Shown: one piece after another, positions 8,894 to 16,594 of the stretch
Position numbering within the stretch: position 1 is the stretch's first letter
Layout: each line of letters starts with the position of its first letter
Assembly: GCF_000712075.1 (NCBI RefSeq)
Contig: NZ_JONW01000010.1
Coordinates: 124,092 to 188,091 of the forward strand
DNA length: 64,000 nucleotides
Direction: 5' to 3'
Source of the DNA: Caulobacter sp. UNC358MFTsu5.1
Lineage (GTDB): Bacteria > Pseudomonadota > Alphaproteobacteria > Caulobacterales > Caulobacteraceae
Program-made: the position numbers and the translations under genes
Notes under the pieces: generated by a model
Databases searched by the model: none
What the model saw: the letters and a program-made list of their open reading frames with translations, nothing else
Told to the model about the DNA's origin: nothing

Positions 8894-10399
8894 CTAAGCC
8901 TGCGCCGCCGCCCGCTCGCGCATGTGCTTGACCATGCCGATCGCCGCCAGGGCGTAGTGCAGCGCCGCCCACGCGTAGAAGCACAGCGAGACGATGATGC
9001 CCTGCTGCGTCGCCCGGGCCATGGCGCCGTGGCAGGCCTTGGCCAGGTCGGCGGGCGAGCCCTTGGGGGCCAGGCCGCCGGGGCACTGGGCCGTGAAGCT
9101 GGCCGCGCCCGGGTCGGTGAACGAGCCGCCCAGGGCGTGGAAGATCGACGAGGCTTCCGGATGGTTGAAGTGGAACCGCGCCAGGTGGTCGATCAGCCAG
9201 CCGGTGAACACCGGCCCGCCGCCCAGGGCGATCAGGTTCAGGAAGAAGAACAGCAGGGCCGTGGCCGTGGCCCGTCGGCGCGGCTCGACCGAGTTCTGGA
9301 CCACGCCGAAGGTCGGGGCCAGGTAGGTGTAGTGGAAGATGCCCGGGACCAGCAGGATCAGGGCGGTGGTCTGCCAGTTGGTCTGCAGGTAGGCGGCGAT
9401 GTAGATCGGCGTGCAGATCGCCAGGCCCAGGGCCGGCACCAGGGCGTACCACTTGGCGCTGCGCTTGCCCGTCCAGTCGGTCAGGAAGCCGCCGACCAGG
9501 GTGCCGACCCCGGCCGAGAAGCCGCCGATCAGCCCGACGATCAGGCCCACCTGGGCCAGGCCCAGGCCGTAGGTGCGGACGAAATAGGGCGGCACGAACG
9601 CGCCCGAACCGTACGAGCCGAACGAGGCGATGGTCACGCCCAGCACCATGTTCGCCACGGGCCATTTGAAGGCCAGCACCTTCAAGACCGCCCAGAGTTC
9701 GGAGAATTCGCTGATCAGCGAGAAGGGCGGCTTCTCCGGCTCGATGACGACGTCCTCGGCCTCCAGGGGGCGTTCCTTGACCTCCGAATGGCCGCGCGGC
9801 GGTTCCTTGACGATCAGCTTGACCAGCACGGCCAGCAGGATGCCGGGCAGGCCGACGATCACGAAGGCCACGCGCCAGCTGAACTCCTGGGCCAGCCAGC
9901 CGCCGGCCACCGCCCCGAACATCGTGCCCAGGGGGATGCCGAACGAATAGATCGACAGGGCCGAGGCGCGCTTCTTGGGCTCGTAATAGTCGCTGATCAG
10001 CGAGTGGCTGGGCGGCGAGCAGCCGGCCTCGCCGACCCCGACGCCGAAGCGGTAGAGGGCCAGTTGGGCGAAGCTGGCGGCGCTGCCGCACAGGGCGGTG
10101 AAGCCCGACCAGACCACCAGCGAGACCGAGATGATCGTCACCCGGTTCCAGCGCTCGGCCATCCGGGCGATCGGAATGCCCAGCAGGGTGTAGAGGAGGG
10201 CGAAGTAGAGGCCGCCCAAAAGACCCAGCTGGGTGTCGGTCAGCTTGAGGTCGACCTTGATGGCCTGGCCGATGGTGGCGATGATCGTGCGGTCGATGAA
10301 GTTGAAGGTGTAGGTGGCCAGCAGAAGCCCCAGCACCGCGGCCTTGTAGCCATTGGAATACAGCGGCTGCGCGCCGCCAGGCGTACTCGCCTGCGCCAT
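8894..10399 (-). CDS. Major facilitator superfamily transporter (spinster-like)
   Basis: A 501-residue inner-membrane carrier with about 12 hydrophobic segments. TM1 contains the FNFIDRTII motif and the TM2-3 loop carries GIPIARMAERWNR, the MFS motif-A equivalent. GVGVGEAGCSPPSHSLISDYY follows TM4 and is typical of the spinster-like subfamily. A long extracytoplasmic insertion lies before the last helix. A sister transporter lies upstream in the same orientation, and both genes have the same 31-bp upstream block with a GAACA/TGTTC-type palindrome. The substrate is unknown; relatives occur with catabolic clusters for hydrophobic compounds. Confidence 0.9.
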   Translation of the reverse strand: MAQASTPGGAQPLYSNGYKAAVLGLLLATYTFNFIDRTIIATIGQAIKVDLKLTDTQLGLLGGLYFALLYTLLGIPIARMAERWNRVTIISVSLVVWSGFTALCGSAASFAQLALYRFGVGVGEAGCSPPSHSLISDYYEPKKRASALSIYSFGIPLGTMFGAVAGGWLAQEFSWRVAFVIVGLPGILLAVLVKLIVKEPPRGHSEVKERPLEAEDVVIEPEKPPFSLISEFSELWAVLKVLAFKWPVANMVLGVTIASFGSYGSGAFVPPYFVRTYGLGLAQVGLIVGLIGGFSAGVGTLVGGFLTDWTGKRSAKWYALVPALGLAICTPIYIAAYLQTNWQTTALILLVPGIFHYTYLAPTFGVVQNSVEPRRRATATALLFFFLNLIALGGGPVFTGWLIDHLARFHFNHPEASSIFHALGGSFTDPGAASFTAQCPGGLAPKGSPADLAKACHGAMARATQQGIIVSLCFYAWAALHYALAAIGMVKHMRERAAAQA

Positions 10400-10416
10400 C
10401 CTGGGCCTCTCCCTTC

Positions 10417-10428
10417 AAACATTTGTTC
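10417..10428. promoter_or_regulatory. Operator-like palindrome, copy 1 (TetR type?)
   Basis: AAACATTTGTTC has inverted arms AACA/TGTT around a 2-bp centre. It is part of a 31-bp block (10419-10449) that matches 28 of 31 positions with 12152-12182 upstream of the second MFS gene. On the coding strand the block includes TAGAAC, close to the Caulobacter -10 consensus GCTANAWC. The two genes are probably controlled by one TetR-like repressor encoded elsewhere (inference). Confidence 0.55.
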
Positions 10429-10622
10429 TAATCGTTGGGCCGACTGTAGACGTAAGGGAAGCGCCAGCGCCAGAGGGGAAATGGGCGCGGGGAGATCGCG
10501 GCGATTTCGCGGCGCTTCGATGAACCTCGGACAACGACGACGCTCATGCCGGTTCAGGCCGGGAGGCCTCTACTGGCGCCTTCAAGCGACCGCGTCAGAC
10601 GGTCGTCACCCGGAGGTCCGCC

Positions 10623-10805
10623 ATGCACGCCCTGCACCGTCCCCAACCGACCGCCCCGCCGCGCGGCGCCGAGATCATCCCGCTGACCGAGCTGAACCGC
10701 GCCAGATCGCACCGCGTGCTGGATCGCGGCGACGACGGCCCGGTCGAGGTCCATCCCTGGGCCTACTGCTTTCCTAGGACCATGCGCGCCACGTCGCGCG
10801 GCTAG
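10623..10805 (+). CDS. Small hypothetical protein (60 aa)
   Basis: A possible small gene preceded by a good ribosome-binding site (CCCGGAGGTCCGCC before ATG). Codon third positions are strongly GC, as in real genes here. The product is basic, has no membrane segment, and contains EIIPLTELNRARSHRVLDRG and a Cys near the C-terminus. Its stop shares the tetranucleotide CTAG with the convergent MFS gene, the same arrangement seen at four other gene pairs in this window, which supports it being real. I recognise no family. Confidence 0.5.
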   Translation: MHALHRPQPTAPPRGAEIIPLTELNRARSHRVLDRGDDGPVEVHPWAYCFPRTMRATSRG

Positions 10806-12136
10806 GCGACCATCTCCTCGCGGATGGTCTTGCGGGCGGCCCAGAACAGGCCGAACGCGACCAGGCCCAGCAGGGTGGATAGGATCAGCGCCCAGCGAAC
10901 GCCCTGGGCCTCGCCCAGTCCGGCCGGTCCGGCCAGCAGGTCGCTCAGCGCGCCGACGGCGACGGGACCCAGGCCCAGGCCGATCAGGTTGATGATCAGC
11001 AGCAGCACCGCCGAGGCCGTGGCCCGTATGGCCGGATCGACGATGCTCTGGGCCGTGGCGTAGACCGGCCCGTACCAAAGGGTGCCCAGCAGCACCGGGA
11101 TGGTCAGGACGCCGATCGCCGCCATCGGCGAGCCGACGCTGACGGCCAGGATGTAGAAGGGGATCGTGACCAGCGAGGCGATGGCGGGCACGATCACGTA
11201 GGCCCGCAGGTCCTTGGCCCCCAGCCGGTCGGCCAGCAGGCCGCCCAGCCAGGCGCCGATCACGCCGGCCGTCCCGCCGATCAGGCCCAGGGCCAGGCCC
11301 AGGAAGCCGGCCGACTTCAGCCCGAAGCGCGCGGCCAGTTCGGCCACCTCGGCGCCGTGGACGCGGAAGAAGAACGAGGCCGTGAACGGCGCGTGGCCGT
11401 AGCCGACGAAGGCCTTGATCGAGGCGGCCAGGGCGATCAGCCAGAAGGTCTTCTTGGTGGCCAGCACCGCCAGGGCGGCGCCGAAGCTGATCTTGGAGGC
11501 GGCGCGGGCGGCGATGTCGGCGGCCAGTTGCCGGCGCGGCTCGACCAGGGTGAAGGCGGCGATCAGGGCGAACAGCACGCCGGGCGCGCCGGCCACCATG
11601 AACGCCACGCGCCAGCCGTAGGCGTCGGCCACCAGCCCGCCCATGGCCATGCCCGCCAGCGTGCCCAGCGGCGTCCCGATCGAATAGAAGGCGATGGCCC
11701 CGGCGCGCTTGTCCTTGGGCACGTAGTCGGTGATCAGCGAGTGGGCCGGCGGCGTGCAGCCTGCCTCGCCGACGCCCACCCCGATCCGCGCCAGGATCAG
11801 CTGCCAGAAGTTCTGGGTGAAGCCGCACAGGACGGTGAAGGCGCTCCAGGCGGCCACCGAGGCGCCGATGATGAAGGGCCGGTTCTTCGTCTCGGCGAGG
11901 CGGGCGATCGGGATGCCCAGCACGGTGTAGAAGATCGCGAAGGCCAGGCCCGTCATCATGCCCAGCTGCCAGTCGGCCAGGTGGAGGTCGCGCTTGATCG
12001 GCTCGGCCAGGATGTTGACCACCTGCCGGTCCAGGAAGTTGAGGGTGTAGATGATCAGCAGCACCCACAGGGCGTAGCGGCGATAGCCGGACGAAACAGG
12101 ATTGATCACCGGCGACGGTATCGCGGCTTCCGCCAT
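10802..12136 (-). CDS. Major facilitator superfamily transporter (spinster-like, second)
   Basis: A 444-residue 12-helix carrier closely related to the MFS protein at 8894. It has YTLNFLDRQVVN in TM1, GIPIARLAETKNR in the TM2-3 loop and GVGVGEAGCTPPAHSLITDY after TM4. It lacks the long loop insertion of its neighbour. Its upstream 31-bp block is shared with the other gene, so both are likely induced together. It is convergent with the 60-residue ORF, with which it shares stop-codon bases. Confidence 0.9.
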   Translation of the reverse strand: MAEAAIPSPVINPVSSGYRRYALWVLLIIYTLNFLDRQVVNILAEPIKRDLHLADWQLGMMTGLAFAIFYTVLGIPIARLAETKNRPFIIGASVAAWSAFTVLCGFTQNFWQLILARIGVGVGEAGCTPPAHSLITDYVPKDKRAGAIAFYSIGTPLGTLAGMAMGGLVADAYGWRVAFMVAGAPGVLFALIAAFTLVEPRRQLAADIAARAASKISFGAALAVLATKKTFWLIALAASIKAFVGYGHAPFTASFFFRVHGAEVAELAARFGLKSAGFLGLALGLIGGTAGVIGAWLGGLLADRLGAKDLRAYVIVPAIASLVTIPFYILAVSVGSPMAAIGVLTIPVLLGTLWYGPVYATAQSIVDPAIRATASAVLLLIINLIGLGLGPVAVGALSDLLAGPAGLGEAQGVRWALILSTLLGLVAFGLFWAARKTIREEMVA

Positions 12137-12149
12137 GAGGTCCTCCCTC

Positions 12150-12161
12150 GAACAGTTGTTC
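12150..12161. promoter_or_regulatory. Operator-like palindrome, copy 2 (TetR type?)
   Basis: GAACAGTTGTTC has perfect five-base arms GAACA/TGTTC around GT. It lies 13 bp before the MFS start codon, inside the 31-bp block shared with 10419-10449. The outer bases ACAGT and ACTGT of the block are also inverted. Confidence 0.6.
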
Positions 12162-12232
12162 TAATCGTTGAGGCGACTGTAGGCGCGGGGTAAGGCCATT
12201 GGCCACCCCCGTTCTCGGCTCAGGAGTCCGCC

Positions 12233-12859
12233 ATGGAAATCGTCGTCGGCACCAAGAAGTGGTCCAGCTGGTCGCTGCGGCCCTGGCTGGCGCTGAAGCG
12301 CACCGGCGCCGCGTTCAAGGAGACCGTGGTCGAGCTGCGCCAGGTCGGGACCTCGGAGGTCGAGATCGCCAAGCACTCGCCCAGCCACCTGGTGCCGGTG
12401 CTCAAGGACGGCGACCTGACGGTCTGGGATTCCCTGGCGATCTGCGAATACCTGGCCGAGAAGTTCCCCGCCGCCAATCTCTGGCCCCAGGACCCCGCCT
12501 TGCGGGCGCTGGGCCGGTCTGCGGCGGCCGAGATGCATTCGGGCTTCTCGTCGCTGCGCGGCGAATGCCCGATGGCGCTGGAGGCGACGCCCGGCGTGGT
12601 GGCGATCTCGGAAGCCACCCAGAAGGACGTACGCAAGATCGTCGAGCGCTGGAACCAGCTGCTCAAGCGTTCGGGCGGGCCGTTCCTGGTGGGCGGGTGG
12701 TCGATCGCCGACGCCTTCTACACCCCGGTCGCCACGCGCTTCCGCACCTACGGGATCCATCTGTCGGACTATGGCGACACGGGTCCGGCGGGCGCCTATT
12801 GCGAGCGCCTGCTGCAGGCGCCGGAGTTCCTGGCCTGGGAGGCCGACAGCCTGGTCTAG
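12233..12859 (+). CDS. Glutathione S-transferase family protein
   Basis: A 208-residue cytosolic GST-fold protein. The N-terminal thioredoxin-like domain begins EIVVGTKKWSSWSLRPWLALK, with the WSLRPW motif where class Zeta/Beta-like GSTs carry the catalytic Ser. HLVPVLKDGDLTVWDSLAICEYLAE contains the cis-Pro and the SLAI glutathione-binding motif. An all-helical C-terminal domain follows, with GPFLVGGWSIADAFYTPVATR as the N-capping box. The start is preceded by an AGGAG ribosome-binding site. It shares CTAG stop bases with the convergent PAS gene. Substrate is unknown. Confidence 0.92.
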   Translation: MEIVVGTKKWSSWSLRPWLALKRTGAAFKETVVELRQVGTSEVEIAKHSPSHLVPVLKDGDLTVWDSLAICEYLAEKFPAANLWPQDPALRALGRSAAAEMHSGFSSLRGECPMALEATPGVVAISEATQKDVRKIVERWNQLLKRSGGPFLVGGWSIADAFYTPVATRFRTYGIHLSDYGDTGPAGAYCERLLQAPEFLAWEADSLV

Positions 12860-13269
12860 CCGGACTTGCCGGTCCGGGCGGTCGGTCGACGGCCCGGCTT
12901 GCGCTCGACCTCGCGTTCCAGGGCGACGGCGCTGATCAGGGCGCCGTCGGGGGCCACGATCGGGAAGACGTCGATCGCGCAGAGATAGGCCTCGCCCGTC
13001 TTGCGGTAGTTGACCAGGGTGGTGGTGTGGCGCTCGCCGTTGCGCAGGGCGCGGGCCAGTCGCTTGCGCGCGGCAAGGCTCGTGCCCGCCCCCTGAAAAA
13101 TTCGAGGATTTTTTCCCAGGATTTCCGCCCGGTCGAAGCCGGTCATGCGCTCAAACGTTGTATTCACATAGAGGATGTGGGGACCCGGCGGCGCCAGCTG
13201 CCCATCCGTCAGCACGACGCCGATATCGAGGTCGTCGGCCAGGGCCGAGATGAGATCACGCAAAGGCAT
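12856..13269 (-). CDS. Short PAS-domain protein
   Basis: A 137-residue protein that is essentially one PAS domain with a basic tail. It has ILYVNTTFERMTGFDRAEILGKNPRIFQG near residues 32-60 and a closing strand VALEREVERKPGR. The GKNPRIFQG stretch occupies the position of the LOV-domain GxNCRFLQ motif, but the photoactive Cys is replaced by Pro, so flavin-adduct chemistry is not expected. There is no output domain, so it may act on a partner protein. It diverges from the chemoreceptor at 13502, which also starts with a PAS domain. Confidence 0.85.
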   Translation of the reverse strand: MPLRDLISALADDLDIGVVLTDGQLAPPGPHILYVNTTFERMTGFDRAEILGKNPRIFQGAGTSLAARKRLARALRNGERHTTTLVNYRKTGEAYLCAIDVFPIVAPDGALISAVALEREVERKPGRRPTARTGKSG

Positions 13270-13501
13270 ACTGGATTCCGGGGCTTAGCCGCCCGTGGCT
13301 ATATACCCGTGAAGCTTTTATGTCCGGGAAAATTGAATTAGGGATTCATTAATCCTCGCAACCCGAGTAATTATCTTATGCCAAAAGGACTTTTCGGCTC
13401 ACTTGTGAGTTGTGGTCGAGCGCTGTTTTGTAATTAGGATATCGTTAATCGTCGATATGCCTAAAGCTTTCTACCGCTGCATTTGCGAGACGAAAGCAAC
13501 A
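13270..13501. other. AT-rich divergent promoter region (PAS gene / chemoreceptor)
   Basis: This stretch is markedly more AT-rich than its surroundings (for example ATTGAATTAGGGATTCATTA and ATTAGGATATCGTTAATCG). It probably holds both promoters, but no consensus element is clear enough to name. Confidence 0.5.
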
Positions 13502-14890
13502 ATGTTCTCAGGTCAAAATTCCGCTCGCAAAGCCGACGTCCAGCGGATGCGCAGCCTCGAGGCCCAGGTCGCGGCCATGGAGCGCTCGCAGGCGGTGATC
13601 GAGTTCCAGCTGGACGGCACGATCATCCGGGCCAATCCGAACTTCCTGGGGGCCATGGGCTACGCGGCCACCGAGATCGAAGGTCGCCATCACAGCCTGT
13701 TCGTGCCGCCGGCCGAGGCGGCCAGCGCCGACTACCGGGCCTTCTGGGCGCGGCTGAACGCCGGCGAGTTCGTCGCGGCCAAGTTCCTGCGCATCGGCAA
13801 GGGTGGCAAGGAGGTCTGGATCCAGGCGTCCTACAACCCGGTGCTCGACGAAAACGGCAAGCCCTTCAAGGTCATCAAGTTCGCCACCGACGTCACCGGG
13901 ATCGAGCTGGAGCGGGCGCGGACCGAGGCCGAGCGCCAGCGCGGCGAGGAGGAGCAGGGCGCGGTGGTCTCGGCCCTGGCCGACAGCCTGCGCCGCCTGG
14001 CCGGGGGCGACCTGACCGCTGGCATCGAGGCGCGCTTCGAAGGGCGCTACCAGCAGATCAAGGACGACTTCAACGCGGCCATCGACAGCCTGCGCGAAGC
14101 CATGGGCGCGATCGCCTCGGCGACCGGCGGCCTGCAGGCCGGCTCGGACGAGATCGCCTCGGCCTCCAACGACCTGTCGCGCCGCACCGAGCAGCAGGCC
14201 GCCAGCCTCGAGGAGACCGCCGCGGCCCTGGACCAGCTGACCGCCACCGTCCGCCGCAGCGCGGTCGGCGCCAAGGAGGCGTCCGCCGCCGCCTCGGGCG
14301 CCCGGGAGGAGGCCGCCCGCTCGGGCGAGGTCATGCGCGACGCGGTCGCCGCCATGGGCGAGATCGAGCAGAGCTCGGGCCAGATCACCCAGATCATCGG
14401 CGTCATCGACGAGATCGCCTTCCAGACCAATCTGCTGGCCCTGAACGCCGGCGTCGAGGCCGCCCGGGCCGGCGACGCCGGCCGCGGCTTCGCCGTGGTG
14501 GCGCAAGAGGTCCGCGCCCTGGCCCAGCGCTCGGCCGAGGCCGCCAAGGAGATCAAGGCCCTGATCGCCAGCAGCACCTCGCAGGTGGCGCGCGGCGTCC
14601 AGCTGGTCGGCGATACCGGCCAGGCCCTGAGCGGCATCGTCGGCAAGGTCTCGCAGATCGACACCCTGATCTCCGAGATCGCCCAGTCCTCGCAGGAACA
14701 GGCCACGGGCCTGAACCAGGTGAACTCGGCGATCAACCAGATGGACCAGGTCACCCAGCAGAACGCCGCCATGGTCGAGGAGGCCACCGCGGCCGCGGCC
14801 AACCTGCGCAACGAGGCGGGCGATCTGGGGCGGATGGTGGCGCGGTTCCGAACCGGCCAGACGGCCCAGCCCTCGCGCCGCGCCGCCTAG
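13502..14890 (+). CDS. Soluble PAS-containing methyl-accepting chemotaxis protein
   Basis: A 462-residue cytoplasmic chemoreceptor with no transmembrane helix. A PAS domain spans about residues 25-135 (IEFQLDGTIIRANPNFLGAM, then PVLDENGKPFKVIKFATDVT). A HAMP-like linker with SLRRLAGGDLTAGI follows, then a long coiled-coil signalling domain. Its hairpin tip, IDEIAFQTNLLALNAGVEAA, is nearly identical across MCPs and binds CheA/CheW. Neither a VIT-like periplasmic domain nor a C-terminal CheR pentapeptide is present. In-frame starts at 13412 and 13457 exist; 13502 best fits the coding pattern. It shares CTAG stop bases with the GST gene. Confidence 0.9.
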   Translation: MFSGQNSARKADVQRMRSLEAQVAAMERSQAVIEFQLDGTIIRANPNFLGAMGYAATEIEGRHHSLFVPPAEAASADYRAFWARLNAGEFVAAKFLRIGKGGKEVWIQASYNPVLDENGKPFKVIKFATDVTGIELERARTEAERQRGEEEQGAVVSALADSLRRLAGGDLTAGIEARFEGRYQQIKDDFNAAIDSLREAMGAIASATGGLQAGSDEIASASNDLSRRTEQQAASLEETAAALDQLTATVRRSAVGAKEASAAASGAREEAARSGEVMRDAVAAMGEIEQSSGQITQIIGVIDEIAFQTNLLALNAGVEAARAGDAGRGFAVVAQEVRALAQRSAEAAKEIKALIASSTSQVARGVQLVGDTGQALSGIVGKVSQIDTLISEIAQSSQEQATGLNQVNSAINQMDQVTQQNAAMVEEATAAAANLRNEAGDLGRMVARFRTGQTAQPSRRAA

Positions 14891-15540
14891 TCGCCGGCCG
14901 GGAACATCGCGAAATAGGGCTCGGCCTCCTGCAGCACCCGCGCGAACGACGGGCGGGCCAGCAGGCGGTCGAGATACGCCGAGACCTTGGGGTGGGAGTC
15001 GGTCAGCGGCGCCACCTTGTTGGCGTAGAACAGGGCCGGGGCGGCCGCGCAGTCGGCCAGGCCGAAGTCCTCGCCCGCCGCCCAGGTCCGGCCCGCCAGT
15101 TCGCCCTCCAGCAGGCCGTAGGCCATGGCCAGCTGCGCGCGGGCCTGGATCACGCCGTACGGGTCCTTGGCGTCGGCCGGGCGGATCCGGTCGCCCACGA
15201 TCGCCTGCATCGGCGTCATCACATAGAGGTCGAACAGGCGGTCCATCAGCCGCGTGCGCAGGGCGGCCTCCGGATCGTCGGGGATGAACCGCACCGGGCC
15301 CGGATAGGCCGCCTGCAGGTACTCGATGATGATCGAGGTCTCCGGGACCGTGCGGTCGCGGGCCGCGTCGCACAGCAGGGGCATCTTGGTCGTCGGCCAC
15401 AGCGCCCTGAACGCGGCGATCCCCTCCGGGTCGCTGAAATCGACGAGGCGGGCTTCGAACGGCGTGGCGTTCTCGTAGAGGGCGATCAGCACCTTCCAGC
15501 AGTACGAGGACAGCGGGTGCATGTGCAGCGTCAGGGACAT
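14887..15540 (-). CDS. Glutathione S-transferase family protein (second)
   Basis: A 217-residue GST-fold protein unrelated in detail to the one at 12233. The N-terminus LTLHMHPLSSYCWKVLIALYE has the SSYCWK motif, with Ser and Cys as possible catalytic residues. MPLLCDAARDRTVPETSIIIEYL contains the cis-Pro and the ETSII glutathione-binding motif. The C-terminal helical domain carries TWAAGEDFGLADCAAAPALFY. It lies 42 bp downstream of the AHSA1 gene on the same strand and is probably the last gene of an ArsR-AHSA1-GST operon. Confidence 0.92.
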   Translation of the reverse strand: MSLTLHMHPLSSYCWKVLIALYENATPFEARLVDFSDPEGIAAFRALWPTTKMPLLCDAARDRTVPETSIIIEYLQAAYPGPVRFIPDDPEAALRTRLMDRLFDLYVMTPMQAIVGDRIRPADAKDPYGVIQARAQLAMAYGLLEGELAGRTWAAGEDFGLADCAAAPALFYANKVAPLTDSHPKVSAYLDRLLARPSFARVLQEAEPYFAMFPAGD

Positions 15541-15582
15541 GGGATCTCGCTATTGGGATGGGGTCCAGGGCGAGGAGGGCGA

Positions 15583-16065
15583 CTAGGCCGCCGCGTCCTC
15601 GCGCGCCAGTTCCTTGGCCAGGTGCAGGTCGTACAGCTCGCGGCAGCCCTGCTCGCGCTGGGCGGGGAAGTCGTAGCCGTCCAGGAACGCGCCCTGTTCG
15701 GTGTAGGTCAGCTTGGCGCCCTTGGGGTCGGGCTTGATCTCCACGGTCGCCACCGACACCGAGATGCGATTGCCGTCGATGTACATGGCGTAGGCGAAGA
15801 TGATCCGGGCGTCGGGGACGATGTCCCAATAGGTGGTCTCGTTGATGATGTTCATCTTGCCGTCGGGGCTGAAGTCGCCCCGCTCCTGGCCGCCGACGCG
15901 GAAGTCGTAGCTGTACTCGGCCCTCGGCCAGTTCTCGGACCGCACGAACCAGCGATGGCGGATCTCCGAATTGGAGAAGGCCCGGAACACCCGCGCGGGG
16001 GTGGCCTCATAGACCCGGTCGATGACGAAGGTGGCGTGGACGACGGAGCGTTCGGTCATGGTCAT
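15583..16065 (-). CDS. SRPBCC / AHSA1-like domain protein
   Basis: A 160-residue START-like fold protein of the AHSA1 group (FVIDRVYEATPARVFRAFSNSEIRHRWF at the N-terminus). Such proteins bind hydrophobic ligands and are commonly encoded directly after an ArsR regulator, as here. The ArsR stop is 18 bp upstream. A second in-frame ATG at 16059 is equally possible as the start. It has no signal peptide, so it is cytosolic. Ligand unknown. Confidence 0.9.
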   Translation of the reverse strand: MTMTERSVVHATFVIDRVYEATPARVFRAFSNSEIRHRWFVRSENWPRAEYSYDFRVGGQERGDFSPDGKMNIINETTYWDIVPDARIIFAYAMYIDGNRISVSVATVEIKPDPKGAKLTYTEQGAFLDGYDFPAQREQGCRELYDLHLAKELAREDAAA

Positions 16066-16083
16066 TTCCTCTCGAGGCGGGGT

Positions 16084-16425
16084 TCAGGCGTCGTCTTCGT
16101 GCGCCGTGGCGCGGAGGTACTCCCCCAGGGCGTCCAGGCGACGGTTCATCAGCATGCGGCGCTGGTTGATCCAGGTTTCCGCCGCGCTCAGCGCTTCCGG
16201 CTCCAGGCGGCAGGTCCGCACCCGCCCCACCTTCTCCGAACGGATCAGGCCGCTGCCCTCCAGCAGCTGCAGGTGCTGCATGACGGAGGGCAGGGACATG
16301 GCCAGGGGCTGGGCCAGCTCGCTGACCGAGGCCGGGCCGGCGCACAGCCGCTCGACGATGCTGCGCCGGCTGGGATCGGCCAGGGCCTGGAACATCAGGT
16401 CGAGCGATGGCTGTTGGTTAGTCAT
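16084..16425 (-). CDS. ArsR-family transcriptional regulator
   Basis: A 113-residue winged-helix regulator. It has ALADPSRRSIVERLCAGPASVSELAQPLAMSLPSVMQHLQLLEG, in which SLPSVMQHLQLLE is the recognition helix, and then the wing GLIRSEKVGRVRTCRLE. It lacks the Cys metal site (ELCVCD), so it is of the metal-independent type usually paired with AHSA1 proteins. The start MTNQQPS is preferred over an ATG six codons earlier. It probably represses itself and the downstream AHSA1 and GST genes through the inverted repeat at 16432-16469. Confidence 0.92.
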   Translation of the reverse strand: MTNQQPSLDLMFQALADPSRRSIVERLCAGPASVSELAQPLAMSLPSVMQHLQLLEGSGLIRSEKVGRVRTCRLEPEALSAAETWINQRRMLMNRRLDALGEYLRATAHEDDA

Positions 16426-16431
16426 GAGCCT

Positions 16432-16469
16432 AAGTATTTCCACGTCGCCGTCGTCGTCAAGAAATACTT
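16432..16469. promoter_or_regulatory. Inverted repeat, probable ArsR operator
   Basis: AAGTATTTC (16432-16440) and GAAATACTT (16461-16469) are exact inverted copies separated by 20 bp, directly upstream of the regulator's start codon. A further TAAGTAT occurs at 16481-16487. The AT-rich words stand out in this GC-rich background. Confidence 0.7.
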
Positions 16470-16501
16470 TGTCGATCGCCTAAGTATGCCCGCGCGCCGA
16501 A

Positions 16502-16535
16502 CGAAAAACGCCCCGGACGCGGGGTCCGGGGCGTT
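16502..16535 (-). terminator. Intrinsic terminator of the TBDR gene
   Basis: Twelve-base arms AACGCCCCGGAC and GTCCGGGGCGTT enclose a five-base loop. On the minus strand the stem is followed by TTTTT, so it ends the pectate-lyase/TBDR transcript. Confidence 0.9.
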
Positions 16536-16594
16536 CGACGCGAGCGTAGCCCGCCGACGGGAAGGGGAGGAAACCCGTGGCGGGTCGCTCAGCC

